Assembly (NCBI GenBank): GCA_014529385.2
Contig: CM043966.1
Location: forward strand, 91,932,587 to 91,990,586
Direction of reading: 5' to 3'
DNA length: 58,000 bases
Source: Adiantum capillus-veneris
Lineage: Eukaryota; Streptophyta; Polypodiopsida; Polypodiales; Pteridaceae
Shown here in pieces: positions 21,513 through 33,488 of this stretch. The notes under the pieces were generated by a model. The model did no database searches and was not told the origin of the DNA. It saw only the letters and a program-made list of their open reading frames with translations. Made by a program: the position numbers and the translations under genes. Position 1 is the first letter of the stretch. Each line of letters opens with the position of its first letter.

Positions 21513-24500
21513 ATGACTAGAGAATGTGAGGTAAAGAGAATGTTTGAGCCCGAGATTGATGAAATGATCGAGACGATCATGGATTCAGAAAGGCTTATCT
21601 ATGATGATATGAAAAGTGAAGCCGATACGTCATTGTATAATGGAGCACGTATGTCTAGATTGAAAGCACTCCTGGTTCTTCTCAACATGCAGGCAAAGTT
21701 TGGATGGAGTGACACTAGCGTCACAACGCTTTTCAGGTGATCTATTACAGTTAGTTTACTTTAATAGAACTCTAAATGTATAATGATCTGATAGATTTTT
21801 ACACGACTGTATCATATTTTTATGTTGTGTAGATTGCTGAAAGAGCACATACTACCAGCTGACAATGTGATGCCAGATTCCCGAGATGAAGCAAGAAAGA
21901 TTTTGCGAAACTTGGGGATGGATTACAATTCTATCCACGCTTGTCCTAATGACTGCATTCTTTTCAGAGGGGAATACACAGACATGGAGAAGTGTCTGAA
22001 ATGTGATTCCGAAAGATATCGAGTAGATCTCCACGGGACAAAAATTCCACAAAAGGTTTTGAGACATTTTCCTTTGCTTCCTCGCATCAAGCATTTCTTC
22101 GAATGTAAGTCCATGGCCGCCCTAGCATCATGGCATGAGGAGAATAAATCTTCGGATGGTGTGCTACGAATTCCTGCAGATTGCGCAGCCTGGAAACATA
22201 TAGATGGAACATGGTCGGATTTTGCCAGGGAAGCTCGAAATTTGCGCTTAGGCCTGGCTATGGATGGCGTAAATCCATTTGGTCAAAGATCAACATCTTA
22301 CAGTGTATGGCCCGTTGTCATCGTCAACTACAACATTCCCCCGTGGTTGACTAAGAAGAAGGGGCACCTATAGCTAAGCTTGATTGTGCCAGGGCGATAT
22401 AAAGTGGGGAATATGGATGTGTATCTTCGTCCACTATTGGAAGAGCTACAACAATTGTGGATTGGCATAGAGGTGGTGGATATGAGCCGACACATAGGAC
22501 GACGGAATGCTTTGATCAGAGGCATTCTAATGTGGACCATGCATGACTATCCCGGGCTAACAGAATGCTCAGGTGATCTATTGACACTCCTCACTCAGAC
22601 ACTGTAAATATTGTTTTTTCCCATAGTTGATCTATTATCATGTGTATACATGCAGGGCTTCAAACAAGCGGATATAGAGCATGTGTCACATGTGGACCTA
22701 GACTGAATGCACGTAGGGCACCCTCACTGAAGAAGCAAATCTACGAAGGTCATCAAGCGTATCTTCCAGAGAATCATGTGTTACGCGACGGCTTTTTGGG
22801 AAGAGAGCCACCAAGGATGTCTGCACAAGCATGGTTAGAGCAGAAGGAGATGTGCGATTACGGATTGCCTCCAGGGATGAAGAGACTATCTCTATGGTAC
22901 GAGTTACCATACTGGCCCCGACTCATGATCAATCACTTGCTCGATCCAATGCACATATTCAAGAATGTGGGTAATCTACTATGGGACCATTTGACCGGCA
23001 AGAAAGATACTTTGGGAGCCAGAGTTGACCTTAGAAATGTGGATCATATGGAGCAATATTGGCTGCAAACAGCGTCTGATGGATCGATAAAACTCCCTAA
23101 AGCACCATGGATTTTCACAGGAGCCCAAGAACGCAAAGTAAAAGAGGCCATTCGATCTTTGCGGACCCCCACTGGTGTAATGCACTCGCTCCGAACGTGT
23201 TTTACTAAAGAAGGAAAGCTTACCGGTTTGAAGTCACACGATTGGCATAAAATGTGTCAGGTACGTTCATAGTGGACTTTAATATCATTGCATAAAATGT
23301 GGACTTTAATATCATTGCTGCACATACTTTACAGTTTATTTTACCGGTTGCCATTGAGGGATGTTTGTCTCTCGACATCCGTAACACAATCTACAAACTT
23401 GCAAAGCTGGTGCAATGGATCTCACAAAAGGAGATCAACGTAGACTCCATACCATTCGCCAAACTAAATGCTGCGGAGCTTGTGTGCATGTTTGAGAAAC
23501 ATTTTCCTACTACAATGCTAACCATTCAGGTGCATCTTCTTGTTCACATAGTTGATGAGGTGGAAATAGCTGGCACAGTTCATTCCAGATGGATGTTCTT
23601 CTTAGAGCGTTTCATGAAAACGCTTAAGGGATATGTGCGTCAAAAGGCACGTCCGGAGGGTAGCATGGCAGAAGGTTGGTTGGTATCAGAGTCCCTAGTG
23701 TACATTGGAGAGTGGCTAGACGGATTTGATAAATCCCGGGACACGCTATGGCGAACCATAGATGATGAGCGCATATCTGGGATTGTCATGTGCAATCTCG
23801 GTGTTGAGAAGAAGATGACGGAAGATCTAGAGGCTAAAATCAACCGATTTTGCATGCTTCACAATTGAGTGATGCAAAAGCGGATTTCACAATATGAGGA
23901 TGCAAAGCAAGAGCGACAAAGGGCACGAATCGAGTGGAGACGGGGAAGACGACCACCGATGCACTATCCAGCGGTTCTGGAGAGCCTACCAACCTTCATG
24001 AGCTTAAGATGGTTGCACAACCAATTGAAAAGCGCACAACAATGCGGTGACGAAGTGACTGAAGAAGAGTGGGAGTACTCTCGGGGTTGCGCGACCAAGG
24101 TAAGTTTGCAATGTACGACTAGCAAGTGACTTTATTTATAAACGTTTGAACGGCCACTCATAATCTTTGTTCGTTGTAGTATAAGTCATACACAGCAGCA
24201 TGGTGTAAAGGTCGACATTTTAGGGTGGAACGAATCGACAAAAAGCGTTTTACTCAAGATTGTGGAATCATGGCAAAATTTAAATAGTCTAGTCGACGAC
24301 GTTCCTCTGATGCAAATCCTGTGGTGGCGGAACTCACTTACTTCGGCACGCTGCAAGAGATTTTGAGGATCGATTACAGAGGATTTTTTGTCGACTTGTT
24401 CGACGTGCAATGGTTCAAGATAATCATGGAGGGTCGCAACGCTACTGTGCGTAGAGGAGAGTCTGGTTTTCTTGAGGTGGATTCTACTAAGAAATGGACT

Positions 24501-24932
24501 GACCTAAGAGACACTTTCGTACTACCCGAGCATTGTGAACAAGTAAGTATGTAAATAGTTAACATCCCCCTTTTACAAGTTATGTGCTTGAAAGCTCTCA
24601 TGTAAGTTATGTGGCTCTGGCAGGTAGTATTTCATCCTACAAAGTCTACATCAAACTGGTGGTACGTCATAGAGGTAGCCCCTCGTAGTGCAAGGACGTA
24701 TGAAGGCTACCATGTGCCAATCACAACGACATCAATGGAGGAGATCAGAGAAGATGCTCAATCAGAAGCCGCTGCGGTGGTGCCAGACGAGCATCAAGAT
24801 GCTACTACTCTATATGGGGTGCATGCAGAGGAGCTACAAAATGAAACAGAGGATATGTGTTTAAACGGAGAGCTCTATATAGATATAGGAAGTTATGCTG
24901 AGTTATGCGAGGATGAGAGAGAGATCTCTTAA
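21513..24932 (+). pseudogene. CACTA TNP2-type transposase with three in-frame stops
   Basis: Six exons with GT..AG borders: 21513-21736, 21833-22572, 22656-23260, 23335-24099, 24180-24542 and 24624-24932, together 3,006 nt in one frame (1,001 codons plus stop). Exon 2 has the Transposase_21 region (ACPNDCILFRGEYTDMEKCL, WSDFAREARNLRLGLAMDGV, NIPPWLTKKKGHL, MDVYLRPLLEELQQLW). Exon 3 continues it (ACVTCGPRLNARRA, SLWYELPYWPRLMINHLLDP). Exon 4 is DUF4218 (FILPVAIEGCLSLDIRNTIY, FPTTMLTIQVHLLVHIVDEV, GYVRQKARPEGSMAEGWLV). Exons 5-6 are DUF4216 (LTYFGTLQEILRIDYRGFFV, HCEQ|VVFHPTKSTSNWWYV). It cuts and pastes the element. Internal stops at 22371 (TAG), 23866 (TGA) and 24285 (TAG) would abolish it. 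An extra upstream exon is possible. Confidence 0.88.
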
Positions 24933-25204
24933 AGCCACAAATATTGTATTTGAACAATTTTGCTCCGTGTTGTAAAAGCTCTGGCTCTCTAAGTACCTTC
25001 CATGGTGTATAACGCTGTTTTCTACTCGCGCTCACATCTTTTGATTGAAAATTCTGAGTTTTCGACTTGCCTCTTCTATCACTCGATTCATTGCGTCATT
25101 GTATTTATATGCGTCATTACGTCATTGTATTTAATGGTCTTTGCGTCATTGTCTACTCTATTCATTCAATATTAAGTTTAAATATTTGTGTGTTTAAAAC
25201 AGGT

Positions 25205-26518
25205 ATGGATGATGAGGAGTTTCTTTCTTCTTTGTCACCGCAGCAGAGACAGTGGTATGTGGAGCGTCATCGCTCTGGCGCATCATCGCGCGTTCCTACA
25301 CCATCCGCATCTCCCTCTCTTTCGGAGCATTCGGCGCGCTCCGAAGCTTCGGCGTCGACGAGACGAGCTTCACACTCGTCTAGACACCGGCGCTCTAGTG
25401 GTGGCGGTGGCGGTTGTTGTGGGGATTCCGCCACCGATGCCTCCACACCGCCTCGTGTTCGACGAGGCTCTTTACCCTCCCCTTCTTTGCCCACCCCCAC
25501 ACCAGCCACAACATCGCCATCTACCCCAGGTTTTGCACGGCTGACTGTTCCTAGAAGCTACACACCTCTACCTACTCCGCCAGGAGCCACCCCACTCGAC
25601 ACTCCTCGCTTCGGGGCCCAGACGCCGGTGGAGACACCTGACGTCCGTACCCCCATCGACACGTCGCTAGAGACCCCTGCCAGGACACCCAGGTTCACGC
25701 GTCACCGGCCAGAGGGCTTGCCATACTCCGTCGACATCAGCGGCGGCATCATCATGGATGATGACGGCAAGAAGGTGATCTCGCGCATGCGTGGTCTTTG
25801 CTCTCAGCTGTTTAGACACTATATACTAAACAAATGGAGTGAAGTACCAAGTGATTTAAAATACAGAGTCATCAGCATACTTCATGATGAGTTTCCCGTT
25901 CCAACACGGGATCAGCGCTTCAATGAAGACCTGATGAAGATTCGAATGCGCGAATACTGCAAACACAAGCGTTCCGAAGTGCAAAAAGCAATCAAGAATG
26001 GGTGGAATAGGCCAGATTGGCTGGCCAAAGAAGATTGGAAGAATGCGAAGAAAGCAGCGCGCGAGAATCCCGACAAGTGGAAGCAACAAAAGGATGCAGC
26101 CAGAGCGCGAGTAGAGGCAGGGAGCTCGCACCACTTGGGGAGCGGTGGATGGGCATCATTTGAGGCCGATTTTGTAAGTCTTTTCACATTGCTCTTTATG
26201 CATGTTCGATAGTTTAGGGTTTATGAGTTTTTTAGTTCTAACATAATGAAATCTTTGTATGTTTTGACAGTGGTCGATGAAAGGACGTGATCCCACACCG
26301 TACGAGCGCGAGTACGCAGGCAGGAAGGGCTTAAACGCCCTGATGGACATTCTCAGTTCTCGCGGCGGCATGGTTAGTATTAGGGTTTACTCTTTTTTAT
26401 TTTTTGTATTGTTTTATAAATGTCGTTATATGTTTATACTTACTGAAAGCTGTCTTATTGTCTTTTTTTGCAGAATCCGACAGATACGCCGCTTGGACGC
26501 GATGAGACGTCTGACTAG
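25205..26518 (+). CDS. CACTA second protein (TNPA/Transposase_24-like)
   Basis: Three exons: 25205-26173, 26271-26372 and 26474-26518, giving 371 aa without lesions. The N-terminal half is Ser/Pro/Thr/Arg-rich and disordered (SLSEHSARSEASASTRRASH, five-glycine run, TPLDTPRFGAQTPVETPD). The C-terminal half is helical and basic (RMRGLCSQLFRHYILNKWSE, EDWKNAKKAARENPDKWKQQ, WSMKGRDPTPYEREYAGRKG). Position downstream of TNP2 on the same strand and this composition fit the DNA-binding partner of CACTA transposases that recognises subterminal repeats, here the GCGTCGCTA motif. The ATG at 25205 is preferred over an upstream frame because the upstream codons look like untranslated or intronic sequence ending in an AG. 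Confidence 0.7.
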
Positions 26519-26880
26519 ACGACGTCGGTTTAGCCGTAGCTAGATAGCATTAGTTTAGGGTTTCTCATAGCTTATGTATCATGAGACGGATTTTATACGT
26601 CTTTTTGAACCATGTATATTATTACATTTGTCACCGTAGTTCCTTTTGCCAATCAATTCTTTATGCCTATGATGTTGTACAATTGTCATTATTACATTTG
26701 CCAATCAATTCATTTTGCCTATGATGTGTACAATTGTCAATTTTGCAAACAATGCGTCTTGTGGGTGACTATTTTGGGTCTATTATCTACCTTTGCACTT
26801 TTTTAAAAAAGTGAATCAAGTATAATATGGTTGATGGGTGGCAGGGCATTCAATGCCCTGCCACCAAAAAAATATTCTTT
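26519..26880. other. 3' non-coding part of the CACTA element
   Basis: AT-rich 3' sequence after the second gene, with a short internal duplication (CAATTGTCATTATTACATTTGCC type, about 26630-26740). No gene seen. Confidence 0.5.
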
Positions 26881-27110
26881 CGGGCGTCGCTATAAGCGTC
26901 GCTATTTATGGCTCTGTAGCGTCGCTATGAGCGTCGCTATAGTCTTCTGTGTAAACGTCGCTATAAGCGTCGCTATAGGCGTCGCTATATGCGTCGCTAT
27001 ATAGCGACGCATATAGCGACGCCTATAGCGACGCTCGTAGCGACGGTTTTAGCGACGCCGGGGGTTATAAAAACCCAATGTATTTCCGTCGCTAACAGCG
27101 TCACAAGAGC
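26881..27110. promoter_or_regulatory. 3' subterminal repeats with a 70-bp perfect palindrome
   Basis: About eight GCGTCGCTA motifs run in one direction, then about six AGCGACGC motifs in the other. Bases 26966-27035 form a perfect palindrome centred between 27000 and 27001. This is the likely binding platform for the element's TNPA-like protein. Confidence 0.85.
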
Positions 27111-27128
27111 ACACAACCTCTTGTAGTG

Positions 27129-27690
27129 ATTTTTGGTTCTACAGTCCAATATTTGGTACTGTTTACATCCAATTTTGGTTCTACAATACTATCTTTGGTA
27201 CTGTTCACATACAATTTTGGTTCTACAGTACAATCTTTGGTACTTTTTACACCCAATTTTGGTTCTACAGTACAATCTTTGGTAGTGTGTACATCTAATT
27301 TTGGTATATTACTATCTTTGGTACTGTTTACGACCAATTTTGGTTCTATAGTACAATCTTTGGTAGTGTGTACATCCAATTTTGGTACATATATTACTAT
27401 CTTTGATACTGCTTACAACCAATTTTGGTTATGTAGTACAATCTTTGGTACTCTTTACATCCAATTTTGGTTCTACAGTACTGTCTTTGGTATTGTTTAC
27501 AACCTATTTTGGTACTACAGTACAAGTTTGGTAGTGTGTACATCCAATTTTGATACATTACTATCTTTGGTAATATTTAAATACAATTTTGGTTCTGTAG
27601 TACAATCTTTGGTACTGCTTACATCCAATTTTGGTTCTACAATACATTCTTTGGTATTGTATACAACCAATTTTGGTACTACTACACATT
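27129..27690. repeat. GTACCAAA-type satellite, roughly 43-bp units
   Basis: A unit of the form TTTGGTACTGTTTACATCCA followed by ATTTTGGTTCTACAGTACAA repeats about 13 times with variation. The 188-codon ORF across it is a by-product of unit length and divergence, not a gene. Confidence 0.9.
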
Positions 27691-27699
27691 AGTGGCATT

Positions 27700-28935
27700 T
27701 TACCATTTGCATGAAGTTGGAATTTTCTAACTCTTATTGTATTGTGCGATGGATGAAAAGTGCTACTTTTCTTAGCCTGTTTTCAGCCCACCTCATAGGC
27801 TTCATCAAGGACAACTTTGTCTTTCCTTGGCAAACCCAACAATTCAAGGATTGTTTGCTCAAGTTTCCTAGCAATGTCATTATATCAGTTATTGATTTTG
27901 CAGAGAATTACTCTTTTAAAATTCAAAATGAGATTCAGTCAATGCATTGGTGGTCTACTCAAGTCACAATACTTGTGCACATCAATTATGTAAGAAATGC
28001 AGCAGGTGGTGTTCAAAAGACGCTGCACTTTTACATATCCGTTGACAAGCAGCATGACACATTGTTTGTACAACATTGTCTCTTGCTTCATGTCAGGTGT
28101 CTGAAACAACAAGGACATTGTTTGCAACACCATTGGGTGTGGTCAGATGGTGCGGCTTCACAATTCAAAGCACGTAGACCTTACTATTTTGTGGCTAGGT
28201 ACTATCAGATGACAGGTTGCACATGATGCATAACTTCTCAGCATCCGGGCATGGAAAAGGAGAGCATGATGGGGTAGGGTCAGTCATCAAGAGAACCTTG
28301 ACACATGAGGAATTGAAACCAGATGGCTGGCCTATGAAGTGTGCGGTTAATGCGGTGAACTTTTGAACGCAACATTTCAGCCAAGTGATCAGTCTCATTG
28401 GTGTACTACACAGAGAGTCTTCTGGCTTATTGGCGTGGATGATGTGCAACACGATCTCCAATGGGACTGTGAGTGCATTGTGGGCTCGCGCTCATTTCAT
28501 TGTGCTGATGGGTATTCAAAGGAAAACCCGTGCACCGTGCGCTTTTGAACCCTTTCATGCTTCTGTGATCCATGTATGAGTGGGCTATGGAGAAGATGCA
28601 AAAATAGACTACACATAGAAGAATGGAAATATGTTTCCATCAAATCACTGCCGAAGTTTGTAAATACAAGAAGGTACGATGGAGAGGATGACATATATTC
28701 AGATTTTGTGCCGATGAGCCAAGTTTCTAACCTGCCATTGTATGAAGGAAGCCCTAAAATGTTATGTGAAATGATGTCCATTAGGGATAACTTTGTAGTC
28801 AAAGCAGCCGAGACTAAAGAGGACTTCTACCTTATCAAATTCACAAAGGATTTGTACCAGACAGTGAGATCACAAAAGGATATGTGGCATAACAAGATTG
28901 TTAGAGGCGGGAAGGTTGTTGAAGGTTTCTAGTAT
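27700..28935 (+). pseudogene. 3' part of the split gene: DFAENY..SDGAASQFK..HGKG core
   Basis: The frame from 27711 reads NVIISVIDFAENYSFKIQNE, SMHWWSTQVTILVH and VWSDGAASQFKARRPYYFVA. After a frameshift near 28220 it continues FSASGHGKGEHDGVGSVIKR, and after further shifts TLSCFCDPCMSG..C..EEWKYVSI and a lysine-rich end at 28932. I recall this motif set (DFAENY, HW, DGxASQxK, HGKGxxDGxGxxxKR, LSCFCxxC) from uncharacterised proteins widespread in cnidarians, molluscs and arthropods. The spaced acidic residues would fit an RNase H-like nuclease, but the function is unknown. With the 17985-18780 part it makes one gene interrupted by satellite, a foldback and a CACTA element. Confidence 0.6.
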
Positions 28936-29209
28936 GGCCAAGTCGAAGGAAAAGTTGATACATATAGCTTACTAGATCAAACACCTGTACGTAGTCATGA
29001 TCTACACACATCTTGTAAGGGCCACACGTTTCTCGATGGAGCCTATTGTTGGAGTCCCTAATCAGTTCAAGTTATGTGCTAAAGTATATGAGAAGATATA
29101 CAATAGCATGACATATGATGATGATGATAGTGATGATGGTGCATCCATGATATTTGAAGTTACACAATGCCAAAAACCCTAAGTGGGCAAGTCCATGCTT
29201 TTCCTCTTG

Positions 29210-29592
29210 GTCAGATATATCCTTTTGTCCTCATGGTTTATTGTTTTTCTTTCTATCCTTCACTTCCTCTGTTCAATACTTGAGATTGATGTAAAGTAAC
29301 TGCATGGATATATCTTTTTGTCCTCATGGTTTACTATTGTTCTTTCTATCCTTCACCTCCTCTGTTCATTACTTGAGATTGATGTAAAATAACTGCCTCG
29401 ATATATCTTTTTGTCCTCATGGTTTACTGTTGTTCTTTCTATCCTTCACTTCCTCTATTTGGTACTTACTTGAGATTGATGTAAAATAACTGCCTGGATA
29501 TATCTTGTTGTCCTCATGGTTTACTCTTGTTATTTCTATCCTTCATTTCCTCTGTTCAGTACTTGAGATTGATGTAAAACAATTTCCTGGAT
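29210..29592. repeat. four 93-97-bp tandem repeats
   Basis: The phrase TCCTCATGGT recurs at 29228, 29321, 29414 and 29511; the units share GATATATCTTTTTG and ACTTGAGATTGATGTAAAAT. They lie just after the split gene, so this may be an expanded 3' UTR. Confidence 0.9.
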
Positions 29593-30360
29593 ATGCACCA
29601 ACTTGACCCTAACCAGTATCAAAATAATACTAACAAAAAGGGTCCTAATCAGTACCAAAATGATGCCAGGAATTACCAAACTTTGGTATTGTAGCCAATA
29701 CCAAAAGGGTGCTAACCAGTACCAAACTTTGGAATTGTAGCCAACTTTCCATAATCACAAGACTATGGATCCAAGCTACAATCCTAGGCTACCAAAATAC
29801 AAGTATGCACAACAGGGTCTCCAATTACTGATTATCTCTTAAGACTTGCCCCTAACCAGAACTAAAATAATACTAACCTGTACCAAAAGGGTGCTAACCA
29901 GTACCAAAATATGACAAGAAGTCCCAAAATTTGGTACTTTAGCCAACATTGCATAATCACAAGACCATGGATCCAAGATGCAACCCTACGCTACCAAATA
30001 CAAGTATGCACAATAGGGTATCCAATTACTCACTGTCTCTTAAAACTTTCTCTTCACTGTAATACCATGTGAAAAATAGGGGAGTGAAGGGATCTTTGTG
30101 CCATATGTGAGAATGACAAGTATATAGCTAAAATGTATGAGAGAGAAAATGATATACTGAATGGAATATCTTTATTAATGATGAAGAAACCTTGGCATAC
30201 AATGTTGGTACTATAGAATACCAAACTGGGTACTGTAACACAATCTTAATAGTACCAATAATAGAGAGCAAATAGTACCAAACAAAAAATTTGGTACTTT
30301 GGAAGTACCAAAAGTTGGTACTGTGAGTACTAGTACCAAAGCAGGTATTGTGTAACACCT
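29593..30360. repeat. GTACCAAA-type satellite
   Basis: Degenerate units such as CTAACCAGTACCAAAA and ACCAAACTTTGGTATTGTAG, including a duplicated block (ATCACAAGACTATGGATCCA at about 29755, ATCACAAGACCATGGATCCA at about 29955). No gene. Confidence 0.8.
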
Positions 30361-30479
30361 AGATACACAGTACTGGTACTTGCTGATACCATTGTATTAA
30401 CACCAATGTCAAGGATCTTAAAAACGTTGCTTTTAGACTAGAACTACTAGACAACACCAAAAAAAAGACAGTACAGTTC

Positions 30480-31960
30480 AAGTACCAAACAAACTGTAAT
30501 GGAATTTGCCTATTTAACTTGAGAGTAGCGGAAATTAATGAGAGTACTTTTGAGAAATAACTTTGTGAGCATAACGGGTGAACATAATTGAAGATAGCAA
30601 CATAATCATAGTAATTAGTGAACTTGGCATGAACAATACTTCTGCAAGAGAGAGAATTTAGAGAACACGACAATAGTTGAGGACCGGATTTATGTGGAGC
30701 CGGTCCCCCCTCCAATAGGCATTTGTATTATGATTTCTCCCATTAAGAGAGACTTGTTACAATACATTCTTTGTGTTCCTTGTGACCTAGGTGATGCAAT
30801 GAAGATGGAAAGCTTCATGCATCACATACATAACATAAAATTGAAGAAATCTTTAGCTATCCCAATCCTCAGTCCCAAGACCTCAAACACCTTCAAAGGT
30901 GGAGAGAGCTAGCAGGGAATGAGGGTACGGAAGAGGAAGAAGAAACATTTCGTAGGAGAAAGAATTAGTTCCTCACTTATCATAAGTCTTGTTGCTAGCA
31001 TACATAATAGCATAGTAATGAAGAAGAAGGAGATGGAAAGCTTAAGAATTGAAGCATGGCTCTTGGTTGGATTTGCACTCCATAGCCAAGAGTGTTGGTG
31101 TAGGCTCTCAACCTCTACTTGCTTGGAGAGGGAGCTCTTGCACTTTGCATAGCACACAATGAGAGTGTTTGTGAGTGTGTGTGGGTGAGTATACCCCCTA
31201 AGCAAACCCCTAGCTTGCTTGGGTCGGCCCCCCCTTGTAGCTCATGCTTGAAGCTCATTGGACCCCTCCAGGCCTAGCCAATCATAAGCAGGAGGCATTA
31301 CAAGCAGTAGGGGTAGCCTTGACACAAGTGTCCCCCTTTCGCCTTTGAGAGAGAGGTCTAGATAAATGATAAATCAATTAATTAAATCTCCTAAATTACT
31401 ATTGGACCCCTTTGGTGGCCAACCAATAGGCTTCAGGCATCTCATGAAGGTAACATAGGTAGGGGCCTGACATGTGTCCCTGCTGCCTCTTCAAGCTTCG
31501 GCCTTCCTTCTGTGTGTGAGTGTGTGTTCTCTCTCTATCCCCTAGGAAAAGGGCTCGCCCCCCCTCTTGTAGGGATGCTTTGGACCTTTGGTGCTCAAGC
31601 ACCTTAGTCATCAAGCATGACAATGCACTTGAACTAGGGGTGTTCCCACAAGCATCTCAGGCAAGCATGTCAAAGCACCTCGAGCACCTTAATCAAGTAG
31701 CAAGTCAAGCACCTCAAGCATGTAGCAGATCAAGCACCTCAAGCACCTTAATCAAGAACCTCAAGCATGAAAAGCACCTCAAGCACGACAAGCACCTCAA
31801 GCACGAAAAGCACGTCGAGCTTGGGCCGGGTTCTCGCCTCAAGCTCAACCCTAGCTTACCTAAGGTCAAAGGACTTTTACACACATTATTGGAGGTCTTC
31901 AATGAAGCTATCCCTAAGGTATTATGCTCCATTGGTTAGCCTTGATTTTTGATAGACCAT
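30480..31960 (+). repeat. dispersed repeat R1, copy a
   Basis: Contains blocks found again at 39830-40531, 41665-42065, 44290-44602 and 54590-55020: CTCCCATTAAGAGAGACTTG, ACCTTCAAAGGTGGAGA, TAGCATAGTAATGAAGAAG and CAACCAATAGGCTTCAGGCA. A 20-25-bp minisatellite around AGCACCTCAAGCA lies at 31670-31820. I recognise no coding domain and cannot place it in a transposon class; it serves as an uninterrupted reference for the other copies. Confidence 0.7.
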
Positions 31961-31997
31961 CTCTCATTTGGGACCCTTTACCACCAAGTACAACACT

Positions 31998-32930
31998 TTA
32001 GGAATATCCTAGGTCAGGGGGATCTAATCTATAAGAGTACTTTTCCATCTTTATGAAGTAATCATCAATGTATGCAGACACATCATCTTGTGTGTCAAAA
32101 ATTGGGTTTTTGCAAGTGTATGTTGTTGGGTACCAATCGTGTATCCATCCTTGCAACCAGGGAAAAATATGGTCCAATAGGTAAAAAGGGTAATCTTTTT
32201 CAACCACCAGAGGTTCATATGATCTAATGGCAAAACAATTCTCATACTCGTTTTTTAGCGACTTGTATCTGCAGTCATCCACCAGTACTGTGTTGCTAGC
32301 ATCAAAATGGGGTGCCCTGCCCACACTGTCTGTAGGTTCTTCAAAAGAATAGGCCTGTTGGCCACATCATCGGGAACGTGCGGCACCTCCGCCATACTCT
32401 ACCACCAGGTCTCACAGTCTTCTTGTGATAGTATATCTGCCATGCCATAAAGGTGGTTAGAAGTCTGAGTATTTTAACATCAAAAGCACTCAAGGCATTG
32501 TTACCTGCAAAATACTTCTGCCTCACATGCTGGGGGAAGCAAGCGTTCAACATATCTATCAATTTTTTCCTTCTATAGCAGGACCACACAATTATCTTGC
32601 CTTTCTTCTTAAGAGTTCATATGAACTCGTCAGCATCTAGCCTTACACAACAAACCAGCGAGCTATTGACATGGACGATCCATGGTTGGAGCTTATCCGC
32701 CAAAACCCAAAGGCCTTCTAGCAGCTCTGTGTAGCTTGTCAATAAGACTCCATTAAGGTCAAGCACGATCAGCAGACTAGGTTTAGCAGCTAGATCAATC
32801 GCAAGTGTTGTGTTTGGTTGTGTCTCATCTTGCCACCAAGATCTTACTACAATACCAACAATCCAAATGAGTGGTGGCAAATGTACAATGCAAACATTAT
32901 ATAAAAAACAGAGCACCACTATGACACAGG
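31998..32930 (-). pseudogene. FCP1/SCP-like HAD phosphatase pseudogene
   Basis: Read leftwards: PSLLIVLDLNGVLL (HAD motif I, here D-L-N-G), DADEFI, stop, KGKIIVWSCYRRKKLIDML, then a 69-bp intron-like gap (GTAACAATG..GGCAG, about 32448-32516), LSQEDCETWW, stop, RPILLKNLQTVWAG and, after a one-base shift near 32320, HFDASNTVLVDDCRYKSLKN (motif III with the DD pair). This is the order of the FCP1 homology domain of CTD-type phosphatases. Two stops and a frameshift make it a pseudogene. It lies between satellite blocks and downstream of, and on the same strand as, the decayed gene at 33489-37672. Confidence 0.7.
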
Positions 32931-33370
32931 AAGTGCAAAATTTGATATTGGACTGTACATAATTTGATACTGTATTATACCAAAGTTGATACTATACAGT
33001 ACCAAATTTGGTAGTATATAGTACCAAATTGGGTACTATACAATACCAAACTGGGTACTATACAGTATCATATTGTGGTACAATATTGCACACTAGAAGT
33101 GTAACATTGGAAAATTGCATTGTACTATACAGTATCATATTATGGTACAATATTGCATAGTAGAAGTGTAATATTGGAAAACTGCATTGTACCAAACTGT
33201 AGTGTAACATTGGAAAATTGCATTGTACTATACAATACCAAATTTGGTACTATATAGTACCAAATTGGGTACTGTATTGCAATGTAGAAGTGTAACATTG
33301 GAAAACTTCATTGTACCATAGTGAGCAATAACATTGGAAAACTGTATTGTACCATAGTAATCAGTTTCAT
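32931..33370. repeat. GTACCAAA-type satellite
   Basis: Strongly palindromic blocks, for example AGTACCAAATTTGGTAGTAT and a 60-70-bp unit containing GTGTAACATTGGAAAA, repeated about five times. Confidence 0.85.
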
Positions 33371-33488
33371 TGGAACAGAACTGATGAAAGACAAAGGCCA
33401 AAAGTTGTTTTTATTGGTAGAATGAAAAGCACATTGTGCAAAATACATAAGCATATGAGAAGGGCTACAGCTTTCATGCATGAGAAAA

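Larger units (their letters stand above)
19906..27128 (+). mobile_element. complete CACTA (En/Spm-type) DNA transposon, 7,223 bp
   Basis: Inverted ends CACTACAAGAGG (19906-19917) and CCTCTTGTAGTG (27117-27128) are flanked by the 3-bp duplication ATT (19903-19905 and 27129-27131), both standard for CACTA elements. Inside are subterminal GCGTCGCTA repeats at both ends, a captured HMA gene fragment, a six-exon TNP2-type transposase gene and a three-exon second gene. Clean target duplication and intact splice sites indicate a fairly recent insertion, although the transposase has three in-frame stops. Confidence 0.95.

Noticed and set aside
25067-25204. Upstream extension of the second CACTA protein
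   Set aside because: Codon content looks non-coding and an AG precedes the ATG at 25205; a 5' UTR or intron is more likely.
27126-27692. 188-codon repetitive ORF (and its minus-strand counterpart)
   Set aside because: It lies wholly in satellite; both strands are open only because the units are similar in length and lack stops.
31520-31939. 139-codon ORF in R1
   Set aside because: Produced by the AGCACCTCAAGCA minisatellite, not conserved in copy b.
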